A stretch of 64,000 nt of DNA from NCBI GenBank assembly GCA_037044905.1, contig JBAOKB010000144.1, forward strand, positions 434,001 through 498,000, given 5' to 3'. The notes below the pieces were generated by a model. It was not told the origin of the DNA. It ran no database searches and worked only from the letters and a program-made list of their open reading frames with translations. The DNA comes from Hortaea werneckii (lineage: Eukaryota > Ascomycota > Dothideomycetes > Mycosphaerellales > Teratosphaeriaceae). The position numbers and the translations under genes were made by a program. Positions within the stretch are counted from its first letter, which is position 1, and every line of letters begins with the position of its first letter. Of this stretch, positions 53,138 to 64,000 are shown piece by piece.

Positions 53138-54027
53138 CTTTGCAAAGGCGAGCAGACGTACTTGCTCAAGAGCTCCTTTTGTGCACAATGCTACGAGGCA
53201 ATTCAAGAGGTGAGGGGATTCTGAAATCAAGAAGGAGGTCTACACATTATACTACCTGGCAAGCATTGAAAGTAAGGCAACATAGCCACAATCACTTATC
53301 CAAGTGGTGAAGGAAAACCTCGCCGTTGCCGACAGCGTATATCGCATTGTACGAAGTCTTGTTGATAGCCATACGAGATACGAAGGCATTTCGGATTGCA
53401 GGCAGTGCAGGGACACGGGAAGGCGTTTCATGCCCGTCGCTGCAGGCCTTTCATTGGGAGTCGAGCGGACGTCGCGCTCACGGATGCTGACATTTCCGAT
53501 GGCTTGTGCAGGTGGTCGCCATTGGGGTCGCCAGCAACGGGCCGAACCTCACTTGAGAATCTTGGAATGACATCACCTCACTGGATGACAGAAGCTCACG
53601 TGACTGTATGATGTAAGGCAACACATAGAGCCATGTTTTTCACGCTGCAGAGCGGAAGCTCAAGTTGGTAAGGTTTGAGCTTCCATGGCCATGGTCCTCG
53701 ACAGGCCATGAAGATCGAGCCATAGAGTCGCTGCTTTGTTGTGCGGCTTCGCGGAGAGGCGGACTTGTGTGGAGCACTAAAGACCCGCTGCGGCCGCATC
53801 TTATCGCCTCTCATCGCTCTTCGAGGGCGGTGATAGCGGGGTTACGAAGCAAAAGTTCGTCTCTGCTTGTGTCATCGAGCCCCAATGTTGATTGAAGTCG
53901 GGAGCAGCGGTAAGTGCGACAGCAGTGACATATTTCTTCCACTTAATCCCTTTCAAACAGCCTCCTTCTCTTCCCTCTCTCACCCGTTCTCCTCACACCA
54001 GTAACACTCTCGCAAAAGCAAGCAACA
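53138..54027. promoter_or_regulatory. Divergent promoter region, RTA1-like / alcohol dehydrogenase
   Basis: 890 nt between divergent start codons. No gene supported. C/T-rich stretch just before the dehydrogenase ATG (about 53960-54000), typical of strong fungal promoters. Confidence 0.45.
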
Positions 54028-55330
54028 ATGGCAGCGGAACCCAAGTTCGAAGGCTGGCTGGGCAAGGGCCCTGAGTCCGCCAAGGGCAAGATGGAATGGG
54101 GCGCCTTCCCAACCCCAAGAAGTGGACTGAGGACGACGTGGATATCCAGATCACCCACTGCGGTATCTGTGGCTCTGACCTGCACACCCTGAGCTCCGGC
54201 TGGGGCCCTACACCGTACCGTAGGTCACATTGATACAATGGTTTTGACATTCCAGGTGCTGACAATGCGTTCCAGCATGCTGCGTTGGTCACGAGATCGT
54301 CGGCAAGGCCACTCGCGTTGGCAAGAACGTGAAGAAGAACATCAAGGTTGGCGACCGTGTTGGCGTTGGTGCTCAGAACGCTTCCTGCCTGCGTCCTGAC
54401 TGCGAGGAGTGCCAGAACGGCCTGGAGAACCACTGCCAGCGCATGGTCGGCACGTTCGCTTCGCCCTTCCCTGATGGCACTATGTCGTACGGTGGCTACG
54501 CCGACTACCACCGCGCCCACCACCACATGGTTATGAAGATCCGGACCAGATCCCGTCGGATGAGGCAGCTCCTATGCTTTGCGGTGGTATCACTCTGTAC
54601 TCGCCTTTGAAGAACAACGGCTGCGGGCCAGGCAAGAAGGTTGGCATCATCGGTGTTGGCGGTCTTGGGTAAGTCCACATCACTCAGCCCTGAACTGATA
54701 TGAAATGCTGACCTGTGCTTAGCCACTTCGGTGTCATGTTCGCGAAGGCCCTAGGTGCTGACAAGGTCGTCGGTATCTCCCGCAAAGCTGATAAGAGGGA
54801 AGATGTCCTGAAGATGGGCGCCGACGAATACATTGCCACGGACGAGGATGAGAACTGGGCATCGAAGAACTCCCGCTCTCTCGACCTGATCGTCTGCACC
54901 GTCTCTAGCCCCAAGATGCCGTTGATGGACTACCTTCAGCTCCTTCGCGTCAAGGGAACTTTCATTATGGTCGGTGCTCCCGAGGACAAGTTGCCTGACA
55001 TGAACGCCTTCGCTTTCATCGCGAAAGGCGTGAAGTTTGGAGGCAGCATGATAGGACCGCCATGGCAGATCGAAGAGGTAAGTCTTGACTCTTTTGCGAT
55101 GCTTTTGAACTTGGTGAAATTTTGTTGGGTGATATCACTTTGCCGATGTGAGATTTTCTGCACATTCAGACGCTAACTTTTCTTTTTAGATGTTGAACCT
55201 CGCCGCCGAGAAGGGTATCCACACATGGGTCAACAAGTACTCCATGAAGGACGCCAACCAGGCTATCCTCGACTTCGAGGCTGGCAAGCCGAGGTACCGA
55301 TTCGTGCTGGAGAACGAGAAGCACCTGTAG
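54028..55330 (+). CDS. NADP-dependent zinc alcohol dehydrogenase (Adh6/cinnamyl type), two frameshifts
   Basis: Medium-chain reductase of the Adh6/Adh7 cinnamyl-alcohol group, reducing aromatic and branched aldehydes. Exons 54028-54219, 54276-54668, 54723-55077 and 55190-55330; corrected for one missing base at each break, 360 residues, the yeast Adh6 length. Seen: catalytic zinc region [20 protein letters not shown], then [17 protein letters not shown], structural zinc cluster [17 protein letters not shown], Rossmann loop [15 protein letters not shown], and LENEKH at the C-terminus. Break 1 lies in GCCTTCCCAACCCC (54103-54116): the frame for [13 protein letters not shown] is shifted. Break 2 lies near 54540 (AAGATCCGGACC): [11 protein letters not shown] is shifted by one, as if a C were lost. 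Both sit in C runs. Confidence 0.85.
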
Positions 55331-55687
55331 TTGCGTATAGGATAGATGTCAGTATCAACCGTAATGTCCAGGCTTTTCTCTTCAAATTTGACAGTGTTCA
55401 ATTTGACAATGTGTCATTGAGGGGTAACAAAATGATCAAAGCCGCTTCTAGGAACGACTGCAGCTCGTGGTGAAATTGGAGGTTCACCATCAAGGTAGGA
55501 GGTTCCGTCTCGTGTGCGCTGCTGACGTCAGATGTAGGTGATTCAAGAGACCTGGGAAGCTGCTAGATGATTACATGGCATGGTTTTATAGGAGCGTACG
55601 CGAATGGGCTGTAAGGGCCAGTGGTGCTGAGGTCGAGTGAGATATCTTCCAAGGTTGTGTTTCACATGTTGATTGATTGTCGTTGCT
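55331..55687. other. Spacer between convergent genes
   Basis: 357 nt. A palindromic TGACGTCA (55523-55530, CRE/ATF-type) occurs here, but both flanking genes end in this interval, so it is not an obvious promoter element. Confidence 0.4.
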
Positions 55688-56098
55688 CTACTTGATCGTA
55701 CCACCGCCCATAGTCGTGCCTGCGAACTTCGTCCAGAAGCCTCCCTCGCCCTTCACGGTACGATCCATGTGTGCCTGCAATTCGACAGTTAACATTAAAC
55801 CACTTCTGCATAAGATATAGAAACCATTGTCACTCACCTTGAGATCAGGATCAACTCCCTTCTCACGCTGCTTCTGTCGCTCTGCACGCTCCTCAGGCGT
55901 GTATTCCTCCTCAGGCTTACTGTAGACAGGCGGCGGATATTTATCTGGGCTGATACCCCACTTCATGGCGGCATCGGGCGCCGGTTCATCTTTGCCGCGA
56001 ACACCGAGTGCTTCTTTGATGGAGTGCATAGCGCCTCCACGGTCTTCTTTCTCCTTGCCTGCGTCGGAGGAGGAGTTGGAACGATTGAAAAGTCCCAT
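55688..56098 (-). CDS. 115-residue conserved-looking soluble protein, function unknown
   Basis: Two exons, 55838-56098 and 55688-55774, joined in phase 0 through a 63-nt GTGAGT...TTGCAG intron whose length is a multiple of three and which has no stop; a simple ORF reads through it. The ATG at 56098 is preferred over one at 56170, which would add an unrelated hydrophobic stretch. Seen: MGLFNRSNSSS start, charged middle with EEEYTPEERAERQKQREKGV (amphipathic helix), and a Gly-rich end FAGTTMGGGTIK. No domain recognised. The Met-Gly start would permit N-myristoylation, which is speculation. Confidence 0.65.
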   Translation of the reverse strand: MGLFNRSNSSSDAGKEKEDRGGAMHSIKEALGVRGKDEPAPDAAMKWGISPDKYPPPVYSKPEEEYTPEERAERQKQREKGVDPDLKVSDNGFYILCRSGLMLTVELQAHMDRTVKGEGGFWTKFAGTTMGGGTIK

Positions 56099-56697
56099 CT
56101 TGAAATGATTATAGGGAATTGAGATGACAAGAATTGTGAGGCTTACCAAGATTTCTTCGTTGCTTAGCATTGCTTCCTTTTAAGCATATGTGGCACAGGT
56201 GCTCATGAGGTCTCGTGATGACGGGCAATGGCGATGCATGGCTGTGCTCGGGACGGGGCTCCCTTGGCGCATCCTTCTGACTTCATTGCCTCACCCTAGG
56301 AGATAGCGAGCCCCTCTCGCCATTCGGCATCATTGCAACTGATCGGTTTCCACCGACTGATTACCCCACGGAGCTCCATTCTACAGGTGCAACTACACAG
56401 TAGTTTTTACTCGTCCGAGAGCCGCTCATACGGGTTGCGTTTTCAAACATCGAGTTCTAATTGCAGGGCAGGTCAATATTGAGTGAAGTGAGGCATACAG
56501 CACATCACAGCCTTCTGCTGATTTCCATGGACAAGGGTTTGAAGTGCCATTCCTGACCAAGTAGGCCTTCAGGCTTCCGCCAAATGTTCTGGTTCTGCCA
56601 GCTGCGCTGCTGGGCAGTCTGTCTTCAATGCTATGTAAATTTGCGAAACTCTCGCCCCACAACGAACGGCTCGTTCTATCTTTATTGCATTGCATGG
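56099..56697. other. Spacer, no gene seen
   Basis: 599 nt between two minus-strand genes: promoter of the 115-residue protein gene and 3' end of the cyclase-like gene. A minus-strand open frame at 56426-56695 has no coding character. Confidence 0.4.
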
Positions 56698-57939
56698 TTA
56701 ACGCCTCCAGACAACAGCGCTTAGTCCGTCCTCCTGGCCAGCTTGTCCTGGTGTCGCGATATCAATGCTAGCCAGCAGGCCCCCTAGTCTACCTGTGTAT
56801 GGTTGCGCTCGATGATGGCTACGTTCGATGATGTTTGGCCTCCGACAGCAACAAGGTCGCCTGCCTCGCTGATAGAGAATGTTCGTGGATACCAAGCATG
56901 CGCGTTGGTGGCCTCGACGAAGTCTAAAACGCCGTTTGAGCTGATATTGTAGGTGACCAAAGAATCCTGATGCAATCCAAAAGTTTGGTCGTTGCGGTTG
57001 GCAGCGTATAGGAAGTTGTCGCGGATGTGCACCTCTGCTGCCTTCACAGCCAGTGATGAAGAGGAAGACGAGCTGGAATCGACGGTGGGCACTGTCTGTG
57101 TCTTCTCCAGAGACAGACAACCGTTCCCAGAAGGCAGGGTAGCTGACTGACCAAGCTGAGACTGAGTTGCTCAATTCATTGACCGTATAGAGCATCAAAC
57201 CTTCAGTCGAGTTTGCATTGGGACTCCACCACGCTCCGTGGCGTGGACCATCCCCGGCGCCAGCCTTTCCAGGTGTGCACGCCGTCAGGTCTCCAGTAGA
57301 GGCATCAATTGCGAAGATGCGAACCAGATCTGCTCCAAGATCAGGGACGATCATGTACTTTCCAGTCGGATCCGTGAAGGTCGAGTGAGGATGAGGAGCA
57401 TCTTGTCGAGAAGGATCAGTTCCTTTCCTGTCATCGTGAAGCTCAATTGCTGCAGAGCTTCAGTGTCGGGAGTTAATGGGAGCTTGTATGTGGTTATCGA
57501 AGAGGACGAGCTGGACTTGCTGTCAGCTATGCCATGGATCATGTCGGAGAGGGCTGTTCTATACTTACTATTGCGCTGTCGCCATGAAGCTGCTTCCGTT
57601 TGGGCCGCCATAGAGACAACCATGCACGTCGTTGCCTTGTGTGTCGGCTTGCCCACGCGCCTCCAAGCTTGAGTTTTTAATGTCAAAAGACGAGACGACG
57701 CCTGCGCCGTAGCTCTCGTCAAAGCAGTAAAGTACATCGGATTCGAAGTCAAGCCATGTTGGCATGTTCCCGCATCCAGTGGTGGAGTAGTCAATGGATA
57801 AGCTCCCATTACCGTTGTTGCTGGGCTCATAGGTCAAAGAGTATATGCTGCCCGAGAAGTGCGAAACGAAAAGTTGCGATGCCACGGAACTCTGTACGAG
57901 TAAAGCTGCGGTCCACGCAGACTGGGCTTGACTGAACAT
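56698..57939 (-). CDS. Carboxy-cis,cis-muconate cyclase-like beta-propeller, three frameshifts
   Basis: Seven-bladed propeller of the fungal 3-carboxymuconate lactonizing enzyme / 6-phosphogluconolactonase-like family. Exons 57569-57939 and 56698-57519 (49-nt intron, GTAAGT...GCTGAC...ACAG). Seen: secretory-type N-terminus (SAWTAALLVQSSVAS), blade strings LFVSHFSGSIYSLTYEP, GCGNMPTWLDF and HGCLYGGPNGSSFMATAQ. Then, in shifted frames, HPHSTFTDPTGKYMIVPDLG, DGPRHGAWWSPN, EVHIRDNFLYAANRND, HAWYPRTFSISEAGDLVAVG and finally GQEDGLSAVVWRR. Frame breaks lie near 57425 (A run, one base missing), 57130-57140 (C run, one extra or two missing) and 56790-56800 (one missing). Correcting one base at each gives 397 residues. 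The secretion signal argues against a purely cytosolic aromatic-catabolic role. Confidence 0.8.
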
Positions 57940-58503
57940 AATGAGGATGTAGATAGATGTACCAAAGAGTGTGTAGTTGAGTAGAAAGGAATGGAGGAGG
58001 AGGAGGAGGAGGAGGAGGAGGAAGCAAATCCCAAGAAAGACAAATGCCGTGGCAGTATACTCGAATACAGCGTCCGAATTGAGCCTGAAGTACAGTATTA
58101 ATGCATGCTTTGGTGTGGTGTCAATGGTTAAACGCGTTTCACTATATTGCAGACACTAGCCGGCACTGATGTGTCTCACAGATAGTACTTGATGTGGCTT
58201 CGTTATATTAGCAGGTTTCACAACTTTCACTGTTTTTAGTGTCGAAGTGCCTCCCAAGTGTGTATAACCTAGTACCTTGTATTATGTGACGATTTGATTT
58301 ACTTTCAATGTGGTATTGTTGATTGATGTACAGGATAGATGTTCCATCGAACGGATAGGTACGGATAGTTCGAAGAAGTGGCCCCGAACGTGTGGCGTCA
58401 GCAGTGGCGGTGCAAGCACTTTCATGCAGCCTCTCGCTGCATTTCTATTCTCTCAAACCCACACAAGGTCTTCACAAAATCTTGCTTCAGGGGATAACCC
58501 ATC
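57940..58503. other. Divergent intergenic region with GGA microsatellite
   Basis: 564 nt between divergent start codons, presumed promoters. Contains a (GGA)10 microsatellite at about 57993-58022, 54 nt upstream of the cyclase-like ATG, which would read as (TCC)n in its leader. Confidence 0.45.
57993..58022. repeat. (GGA)n microsatellite, about 10 copies
   Basis: Perfect trinucleotide repeat on the plus strand; non-coding by position. Confidence 0.9.
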
Positions 58504-60206
58504 ATGGCTCAGGTAATTCTTGATCTCCCCGATGAGTTGCTTGTCTCCATCGTCGAACAACTCGATGGGGACCGCCATACTCTGTGCACACTTTCACTGG
58601 TCAGCAAGAGATTTCAGGCTTTGTCGGAAGCACTGCTTTACAGCTCTATCTTCTACCGCCATGGCTTCCTTGCTGAAAGGATATTAGAGGCTACACGGAC
58701 GCGACCTGGCCGTGGCGCCGCAATTCGCAGTATTGAAAGTCGTATGCATCCGGCTGGATCTCCGGAAGCCCATGCCAGCATTGCCGGGATACTCAGGCGT
58801 GCACCACGTCTGCAGAAGGCTATCATCGAGAGTCCGTATTGTAACCACGAGAGATGGCGTAGGCCAGAGGCCAGGACAAGGTGGGGATCTGCCCTTGAAA
58901 AGATTTTCCAGCCTTTCGTAGAGGGTAGTGCCATTGCAGCGCAAGTCTTATCCATTGAGCAGCAGCCTTCTCAAAAACCCTTGCAAAGCCTTTCGCACCT
59001 GACATTGCACCTGAACGGTGCCGGAGAGAGTTCTGGACTGTTGAGCCACGCCACGCTTCTATTTTTGCCCTGCCAGCGCTCCAGGACCTGCACATCTCCT
59101 CAGCGAATATACTTGCTTCATCGACCTCGTTGATTCCATCCACCTTCCGAAGCTCGTTAAAGCGTCTGGCCTTGGATGAGTGCAATTTGACGATGGAAGG
59201 CCTCCAGAATCTGATGGCGGTACCAGCAGCGCTTGAATACTTGTACATTGGTAAGTGACGCCAGAAGACAGAATTATCTCCGACAAGATAGAGGAAGAAG
59301 AAGAAACTCAATTCTCCCAAGCAGCTCAAAAGCTTGAAAATCGGTGGTGTCAAACTGACTGTGCATAGGCGAAAATCACTATTCCCCCGAGGAGAGGATT
59401 TCCCAACTCCACAGCCATACAATGAACTGTGCAGGCGGGACCCAGAAGCCTTCATCTCTGCAATCGCGCAACAGAAGCATTCGCTGACTTCTTTTGTCTA
59501 CGACGCGAAGCAGAACATGGCTGATTGGTCTGTAACGCCTACTCGTCCGCAGAGTGCTGGAAGTGGCTTCAGCAACTTTGAGAGACTGAGTGACGTGGAC
59601 ATTGCTTCGCCAAATTATTTCCTGACAAGCTTGTTCATCTCTAGCGACACTGCCCCGCCTAATCTGAAGAGCATAAAATTTGGTGGTATTGAAATGCACG
59701 GGGTGTTGTTTGAAGAGATGCATCAGGCGAGGACTTCGCACGCTGGAGAGGACTTCGCTGTGCCTGCCCTCATCCGCAGAATCGTCGCAGCCGCGCCCAA
59801 GTTGGACGACATCGCTATCACATTCGATCGCATTGCAGGAGAGCTCGAAGAGGAATTACGTGAGCCAATCCAAATCACTGGTAAATACCTCCAGGAGCGG
59901 AAAATCAACTTCCGGCTTCTGCAACAACCTACCAGATTCCAGCTCGTGCGGCCTCAGCTTTTTGGCGAGGAGTTGCGTCCTGATGAACTTATCTACGCCA
60001 ATGATGGGACAGAGTTCACGCCTTGGCAAGCCTATTCTCCTCAGCACGTAACCACGTACACATTAGTGGGGCTGGACGACTGGGAACAGGACCTGGGTGT
60101 GTTGGATCATGGGCTGGATCAGGACTGGGAGGACATCGATGAGAGCGATGAGACGAACACCGAGACAGACGTCTCGGAGGAGGAGGGTGCGGGGGAGACT
60201 GAGTGA
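58504..60206 (+). CDS. F-box protein with leucine-rich-like repeats, two frameshifts
   Basis: Predicted substrate adaptor of an SCF ubiquitin ligase. Exons 58504-59250 and 59369-60206 (118-nt intron, GTAAGT...ACTGAC...ATAG). Seen: N-terminal F-box (LDLPDELLVSIVEQL and TLSLVSKRFQALSEALLYSS, residues 5-47), then LRR-like strand-helix units (APRLQKAIIESPYC; PLQSLSHLTLHLNG; ALQDLHISSANILAS; LKRLALDECNLTMEGLQNLM; LKSIKFGGIEMHG). The C-terminus is acidic (DESDETNTETDVSEEEG). The frame breaks at the T5 run 59062-59066 and at the C5 run 59384-59388. In each case one extra base of the run would restore the protein (528 residues). Substrate unknown. Confidence 0.8.
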
Positions 60207-60784
60207 TCTGGGGGCCCTCCATCCGCCAGTTTGTGAGTGCGGCATGCTGCAGCTCAATCCTGGTTACAACATATGCAATGCAGTTGCCGTCATTACCGCT
60301 GCTTGGATATATGTGATTGAAGATCAAGCAAACTGTGCGGTAGTAGAGCAGCTCGAAGAATAGTATGGATGCGCGGCTGCGCAGTGCGCAAGCCTAAAGG
60401 CAAGACATAGGTCGGAAATGAAGAGACTGTCCAATAGCAGATGGCTTATTCGTAGGTTATGTGACAGCGACAAAACCCATTTTTTTGCTCCTTTACGTGG
60501 TGTAAAGAAAGAGGGAAAAAGGACACGCTTTTGTTCTTGGTTCTTGTGCAGTCTTGCCAGCTCTGCAAGCTCTTCGCCGGATGAAAATGACTGACCGCTT
60601 CCATGGCGGCTCGATGAACTGATATGGAGCCTTCGACTCGTGACTTGTTCGGGATGAATCGACGCATTCTGAACGAAAGTCGTGCTGTTAGCACTTTCGC
60701 GGAACAGTGCCAAAGACGCCATGAGCTCCAGTGTTGAACAGAGACGGCATAGCGACAGCTCATCGCTGCACACGCCGCTATGGC
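60207..60784. other. Spacer between convergent F-box and permease genes
   Basis: 578 nt with no gene supported; contains both 3' ends. Confidence 0.4.
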
Positions 60785-62624
60785 TTATCGTCCTAGTCTT
60801 CGGAGCTCAAGCCAACGAAGTGGTGGATACGTCAAGCCAGCCCAGCCAAAGCCAACGTAATTTCCCATCTGCTCGGCTGTCAGTAGTTGTCCATGACCTT
60901 TTCAATGAAATAAGGAACTTACATCTGCGCCATACTGGCCAACAAGCGCGGCCAAGGGGCCAATGTACCACTTCGAAACCCATTAGCATAAAATCTCGAA
61001 TAGGCAAGAGCAAACATACCACTTGAGCCATGCACAGAATAGAGCCGATCCAGCCGATAACGAATGCCACGAAAGCCGCTGCACCAAGAGGCAGCTTCCG
61101 CTTGTCGTTCCAGGCATCCCAGTTCCAACCAATGCCAAGCCATTTGCGGAAAATAAGGTGTTCCTCAAGGACTATAGCAATCCAGATGCTCACCCAATAC
61201 CCCATCAGAGCGAGGAAATTGGTGAAGATGTTGGCGAGGTTTTGACGGCCAGCAACAGCACAGACTGTGTAGATGATGACTCCTATGGTGTTCCAGACGA
61301 CTCGGGGCACTTTCTCCAGATAGCGGCCGAGGACCTGAAAGTCGACACCCGAAGAGTAAGTAGGCGCAATGAGGTTTGCAATCAGTCCAAGTGCCAGCAC
61401 CACCGAAAGGAAGGAGCCAAACGGTCCAAGCGGTGCAAACCCCTGTACTGCCAGTGCTCCTTGTGAAACACCGTAAGCGTCCGACCACGTACTATTAGTG
61501 GCCATGCCTGACCCAAGACCAATCCCCAATATGAACATTGGCGAGAATGAGCATACTAAACCCGCGAATGTCACGAACAGGACTTTGTGTTTCGGAGTTT
61601 CCTCTGGGTAGTACACGAAGTAATCGGCGGCACCTCCGGAATAAGTGATGGCAGCAGCCAAGCACAAGCTGAAGAAACTGAGCCTGTTGCCAATGATGGA
61701 TTCTTTAGTCTCGCCTGCTGAGGGGTTGCCGTACAGGTCAAATTGAGGCCCAGCGGTTCCTGCTAGAATGCAGATTACGATAAGCTGCGGTAGCCAAGCG
61801 TAGCGTTCGTAATAATGGAAGACACCGTAGCCGAAAGTCGTGATGCACCAGGCAATGACGGCCGTGATGATGATCCCGACAATCACGGACATGCTGCCAT
61901 TGGGGCTGACAGCGCTGAGAATCTGTCCGGCAACCACAGTATCGATCAAAGAATAGCCCAGCAGCACGATCAGGTTCAGTATGACGATGATTTTCGAAGG
62001 GTAGAAGCCCATTGAGTACCTTGCGAACACCATCTGAAATCAACAGGTGTCAGATACTAGGTCCGACTACTGGGTAGTGTCCGTATGAGAAACTTACCGT
62101 GCGGTTGCCAGATCTTGGGCCAAAGGTAGCTATGTATGCCACTGGCAGACTGCCAACAATAGCGCCAAATACGGCGCAAAGACAAGAATCAAGAAAGGGC
62201 AGGTAGTAGACGGCTGGTCCTCTACACTAGCTTAGCGGTTTGCCTCTCATGTCATTCCGGTGGAGACTTACAGCATTCCCAATGTAAGGTTGTTTGCTGT
62301 CAAATTGACAGAAAACCAGAGGATGGCGATCTGGATATACCCTAGCTGCCGCATGTCGTGTCGCTCATCAGGCAATACGCGCTGGATGCCGCGAGCTTCC
62401 AGGTTGTATCGAACCAGGGTGCGCTCTACAGACCTCCATTGACGGCGCCACCAACCACTGCCTGTCCGTGCATCCGAAGCAGATGCACTGTCGTTGACAG
62501 CGCTCTTCGGAGCTAAAGACGCTCTGCCTTTTTCGACGTCATGATGCTCTGGACCTGTTGGTGAGTCAGTATGCTCCCTCACACAAAGGGAAAGATGGGG
62601 ATAGCATGATTCTTCCGCTGGCAT
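60785..62624 (-). CDS. Purine-cytosine permease, NCS1 family (Fcy2-like)
   Basis: Plasma-membrane proton symporter for adenine, guanine, hypoxanthine and cytosine in characterised relatives. Exons 62272-62624, 62098-62221, 61020-62033, 60923-60970 and 60785-60868; 540 residues, all phases consistent. The two small 3' exons were found by their splice signals (GTATGT...GCTAAT; GTAAGT...ACTGAC). They give the expected ending WYIGPLAALVGQYGADMGNY then YPPLRWLELRRLGR. Seen: cytosolic N-terminus with VRYNLEARGIQRVLPDER (family signature just before helix 1), IAILWFSVNLTANNLTLG, GPRSGNRTMVFARYSMGFYP, SGGAADYFVYYP and about 12 hydrophobic helices. The ATG at 62624 is the best in-frame start; a frame extension further up has no ATG. 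Intact, unlike several neighbours. Confidence 0.9.
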
Positions 62625-63295
62625 TGAGCCCAGTTCAAGTTCAGGCCGTATTTTCTCAGCAAGACTGCATGTGCTTTGGAGCACGATTGCAAGTCAAGCA
62701 CCGGCTCATGCTATATCTTACATAGTACCTCCGCTTGTGAACTCGAACGAAGCCGCTTGCTTGGAATCATGATGGCTCCATCTGCGTACTTTGAAGGCTG
62801 TCTTGGCCGTGGGTGTGCTCTTGGCCGACTTCGACGGCGATTCCAGATGATTCAGTCATCTTGGTGCGAATGTGCTGTAAAATGTGGAAGGGTTGGCGGT
62901 TGTTTGAACCAACCGGTTGAATCGTAGCGAGTTCACCATTATTGCATCAGGCCGACGTCGGGGAGCATGTTTTTGTTCGCTTACCAAATCTTTACCATTT
63001 TGCGAGTGAAATGGACAAAATTTCGGTGAAGCCCCCTCCCTTGCCCCTCAGGCGTCAGATTGGTTACGTTCGCCATGCGTCGGCGGCTTCCGAAAGGTTA
63101 CCAATAAATCCTAGCGTCCTCCATTAGCCGCAGCACGCGTAAATCTCCGTTTTCATCACTTTCGCCTTCTCCTTTTCGCGTTCCTCACCAAAATCGACAA
63201 TTATTGACGCCTCATCAATCACCGCGAAGCGCGTCTTGGTCAGCCTCCGTGCCTACCCCATTCCGTGAGAAATATTGTTGTATCAATCGCGAGCC
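62625..63295. promoter_or_regulatory. Divergent promoter region, permease / BED-finger gene
   Basis: 671 nt between divergent start codons; presumed promoters of both. No gene supported. Confidence 0.4.
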
Positions 63296-64000
63296 ATGCC
63301 ACGTCCGCCAGACAAGTAGGAGCGCAAACTGTCCTGCCCATGCACAACGTCGCTGACTTCTCGTTAGTTACACCCACAGTCAATTCACTATCATCGTAAG
63401 TCCAAACCAATGACGAAGTACTCTATTCGCTTTTCCCTAACAGCCAAATAGCATAGCGACAACAAAGGCGAGACGGTCCAGTGCAACCACTGCAAGAATT
63501 GGACCGGGAACTCCAAGACTCTAAATCGCAAGAAGGAACATTTGACCCGATGCCCTCAGTACGCTGAGTGGCGCGCTCAAGGTAACGGCCAAGATCTTGC
63601 GCCCGCGAATACGTACAATAAGCGCGACAGCTTAGCCCTCCAAGAAGAGTAAGCCTTATTACCGGGAGCCACTCTAGTAGTGTCTGTTACCGATCGCGCG
63701 CTTACACGTCGTTACCAGCCCGTACGAATCTTCTCCCTACGCGCATCCGGAACAATTAACGGCAGCGGGACCCAGTTACACCCCGACCATGACCAGACAC
63801 CGTAATTACGGTAAACACCCCGGAAATCTCACAGTACTACAAAGTATAACATACTGATGGTTCTCCAGACATTTCCAAGGCCTTTGACGAGTTCTACGAT
63901 GACTCGGCGGCGCAGAAATGTATGCGCGTGCGATGTCTCTCCTGCGGTTACGTGCGCGCCAAAAACACCACCCGTCAAGTCGAGCATCTCGCCTCTTGTC
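63296..64000 (+). CDS. Protein with tandem BED-type zinc fingers, truncated by the window edge
   Basis: My model has exons 63296-63315, 63368-63395, 63452-63648, 63719-63810 and 63869 to beyond the window. All four introns are 52-70 nt with GT...AG and keep phase. Start context GAGCCATGCC. Seen: finger 1, VQCNHCKNWTGNSKTLNRKK then EHLTRCPQY (C-x2-C...H-x4-C, BED pattern), a Ser/Pro/Tyr linker, then finger 2, VRCLSCGYVRAKNTTRQVEH then LASC, the same spacing. BED fingers occur in hAT-transposase-derived and host regulatory proteins. No transposase domain is visible before the edge, so host regulator versus domesticated transposase is undecided. Confidence 0.75.

Noticed and set aside
55523..55530. 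TGACGTCA palindrome as a CRE promoter site
   Set aside because: It lies between two genes that both end there, so no promoter role is indicated; an 8-mer can occur by chance in 64 kb.
1..64000. CRISPR arrays, insertion sequences, prophage or other prokaryotic systems
   Set aside because: Nothing of the kind seen; introns, tRNA architecture and gene content are fungal nuclear.

Overview
The window is nuclear DNA of a filamentous ascomycete (Pezizomycotina; Dothideomycetes would fit but is only an inference). Many genes carry 49-120 nt introns with GT(A/G)AGT or GTATGT donors, CTAAC/CTGAC branch sites and YAG acceptors. The gene set is fungal: ALG7, SEH1, FOL1, BBC1, RTA1, a PhoG/NDT80 factor and a C2H2/fungal_trans regulator. 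Nearly all products are encoded independently; there is no operon and no recognisable transposon.

Layout. 0.5-10.5 kb is a dense block: ALG7 (N-glycosylation) divergent from SEH1 (nuclear pore/SEACIT), a CHIP-type TPR/U-box ubiquitin ligase, an M3 oligopeptidase (PRD1) and a succinate-semialdehyde dehydrogenase (UGA2-like). 11-16.5 kb holds an SCP2-like/alpha-beta hydrolase fusion, a GT32 glycosyltransferase and a membrane-anchored aspartic-protease-like protein lacking the usual catalytic motifs. 18.6-21.8 kb is a 1055-residue zinc-finger regulator flanked by 2 kb gene-free stretches. 24-31 kb has small proteins, a SnoaL-like protein, a nitronate monooxygenase and a tRNA-Asp gene. 30.7-35.5 kb has the trifunctional folate gene FOL1 and RTR1. 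36.5-38.4 kb is a PhoG/NDT80 factor with about 6 kb of gene-poor DNA upstream. 44.5-64 kb has BBC1 (actin patch), a secreted phosphatidylserine-decarboxylase-like protein, an RTA1 protein, an ADH6-like dehydrogenase, a carboxymuconate-cyclase-like propeller, an F-box protein, a purine-cytosine permease and a BED-finger gene cut by the right edge.

Most striking observation: the tRNA-Asp(GTC) gene at 25924-26067 folds canonically only if two segments are removed. One is an 18-nt intron at the usual 37/38 site. The other is a 54-nt insertion inside the D-stem (between positions 24 and 25) that has every hallmark of a spliceosomal mRNA intron (GTGAGT...CTAAC...TAG).

Second: five of the eight genes between 44.5 and 62.6 kb carry one to three single-base frameshifts, several at short homopolymers, whereas every gene in the first 38 kb reads cleanly. 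This looks like locally poor consensus sequence rather than gene decay. Exon coordinates below were worked out by eye from splice signals and reading-frame phase; they are models, not transcript evidence.
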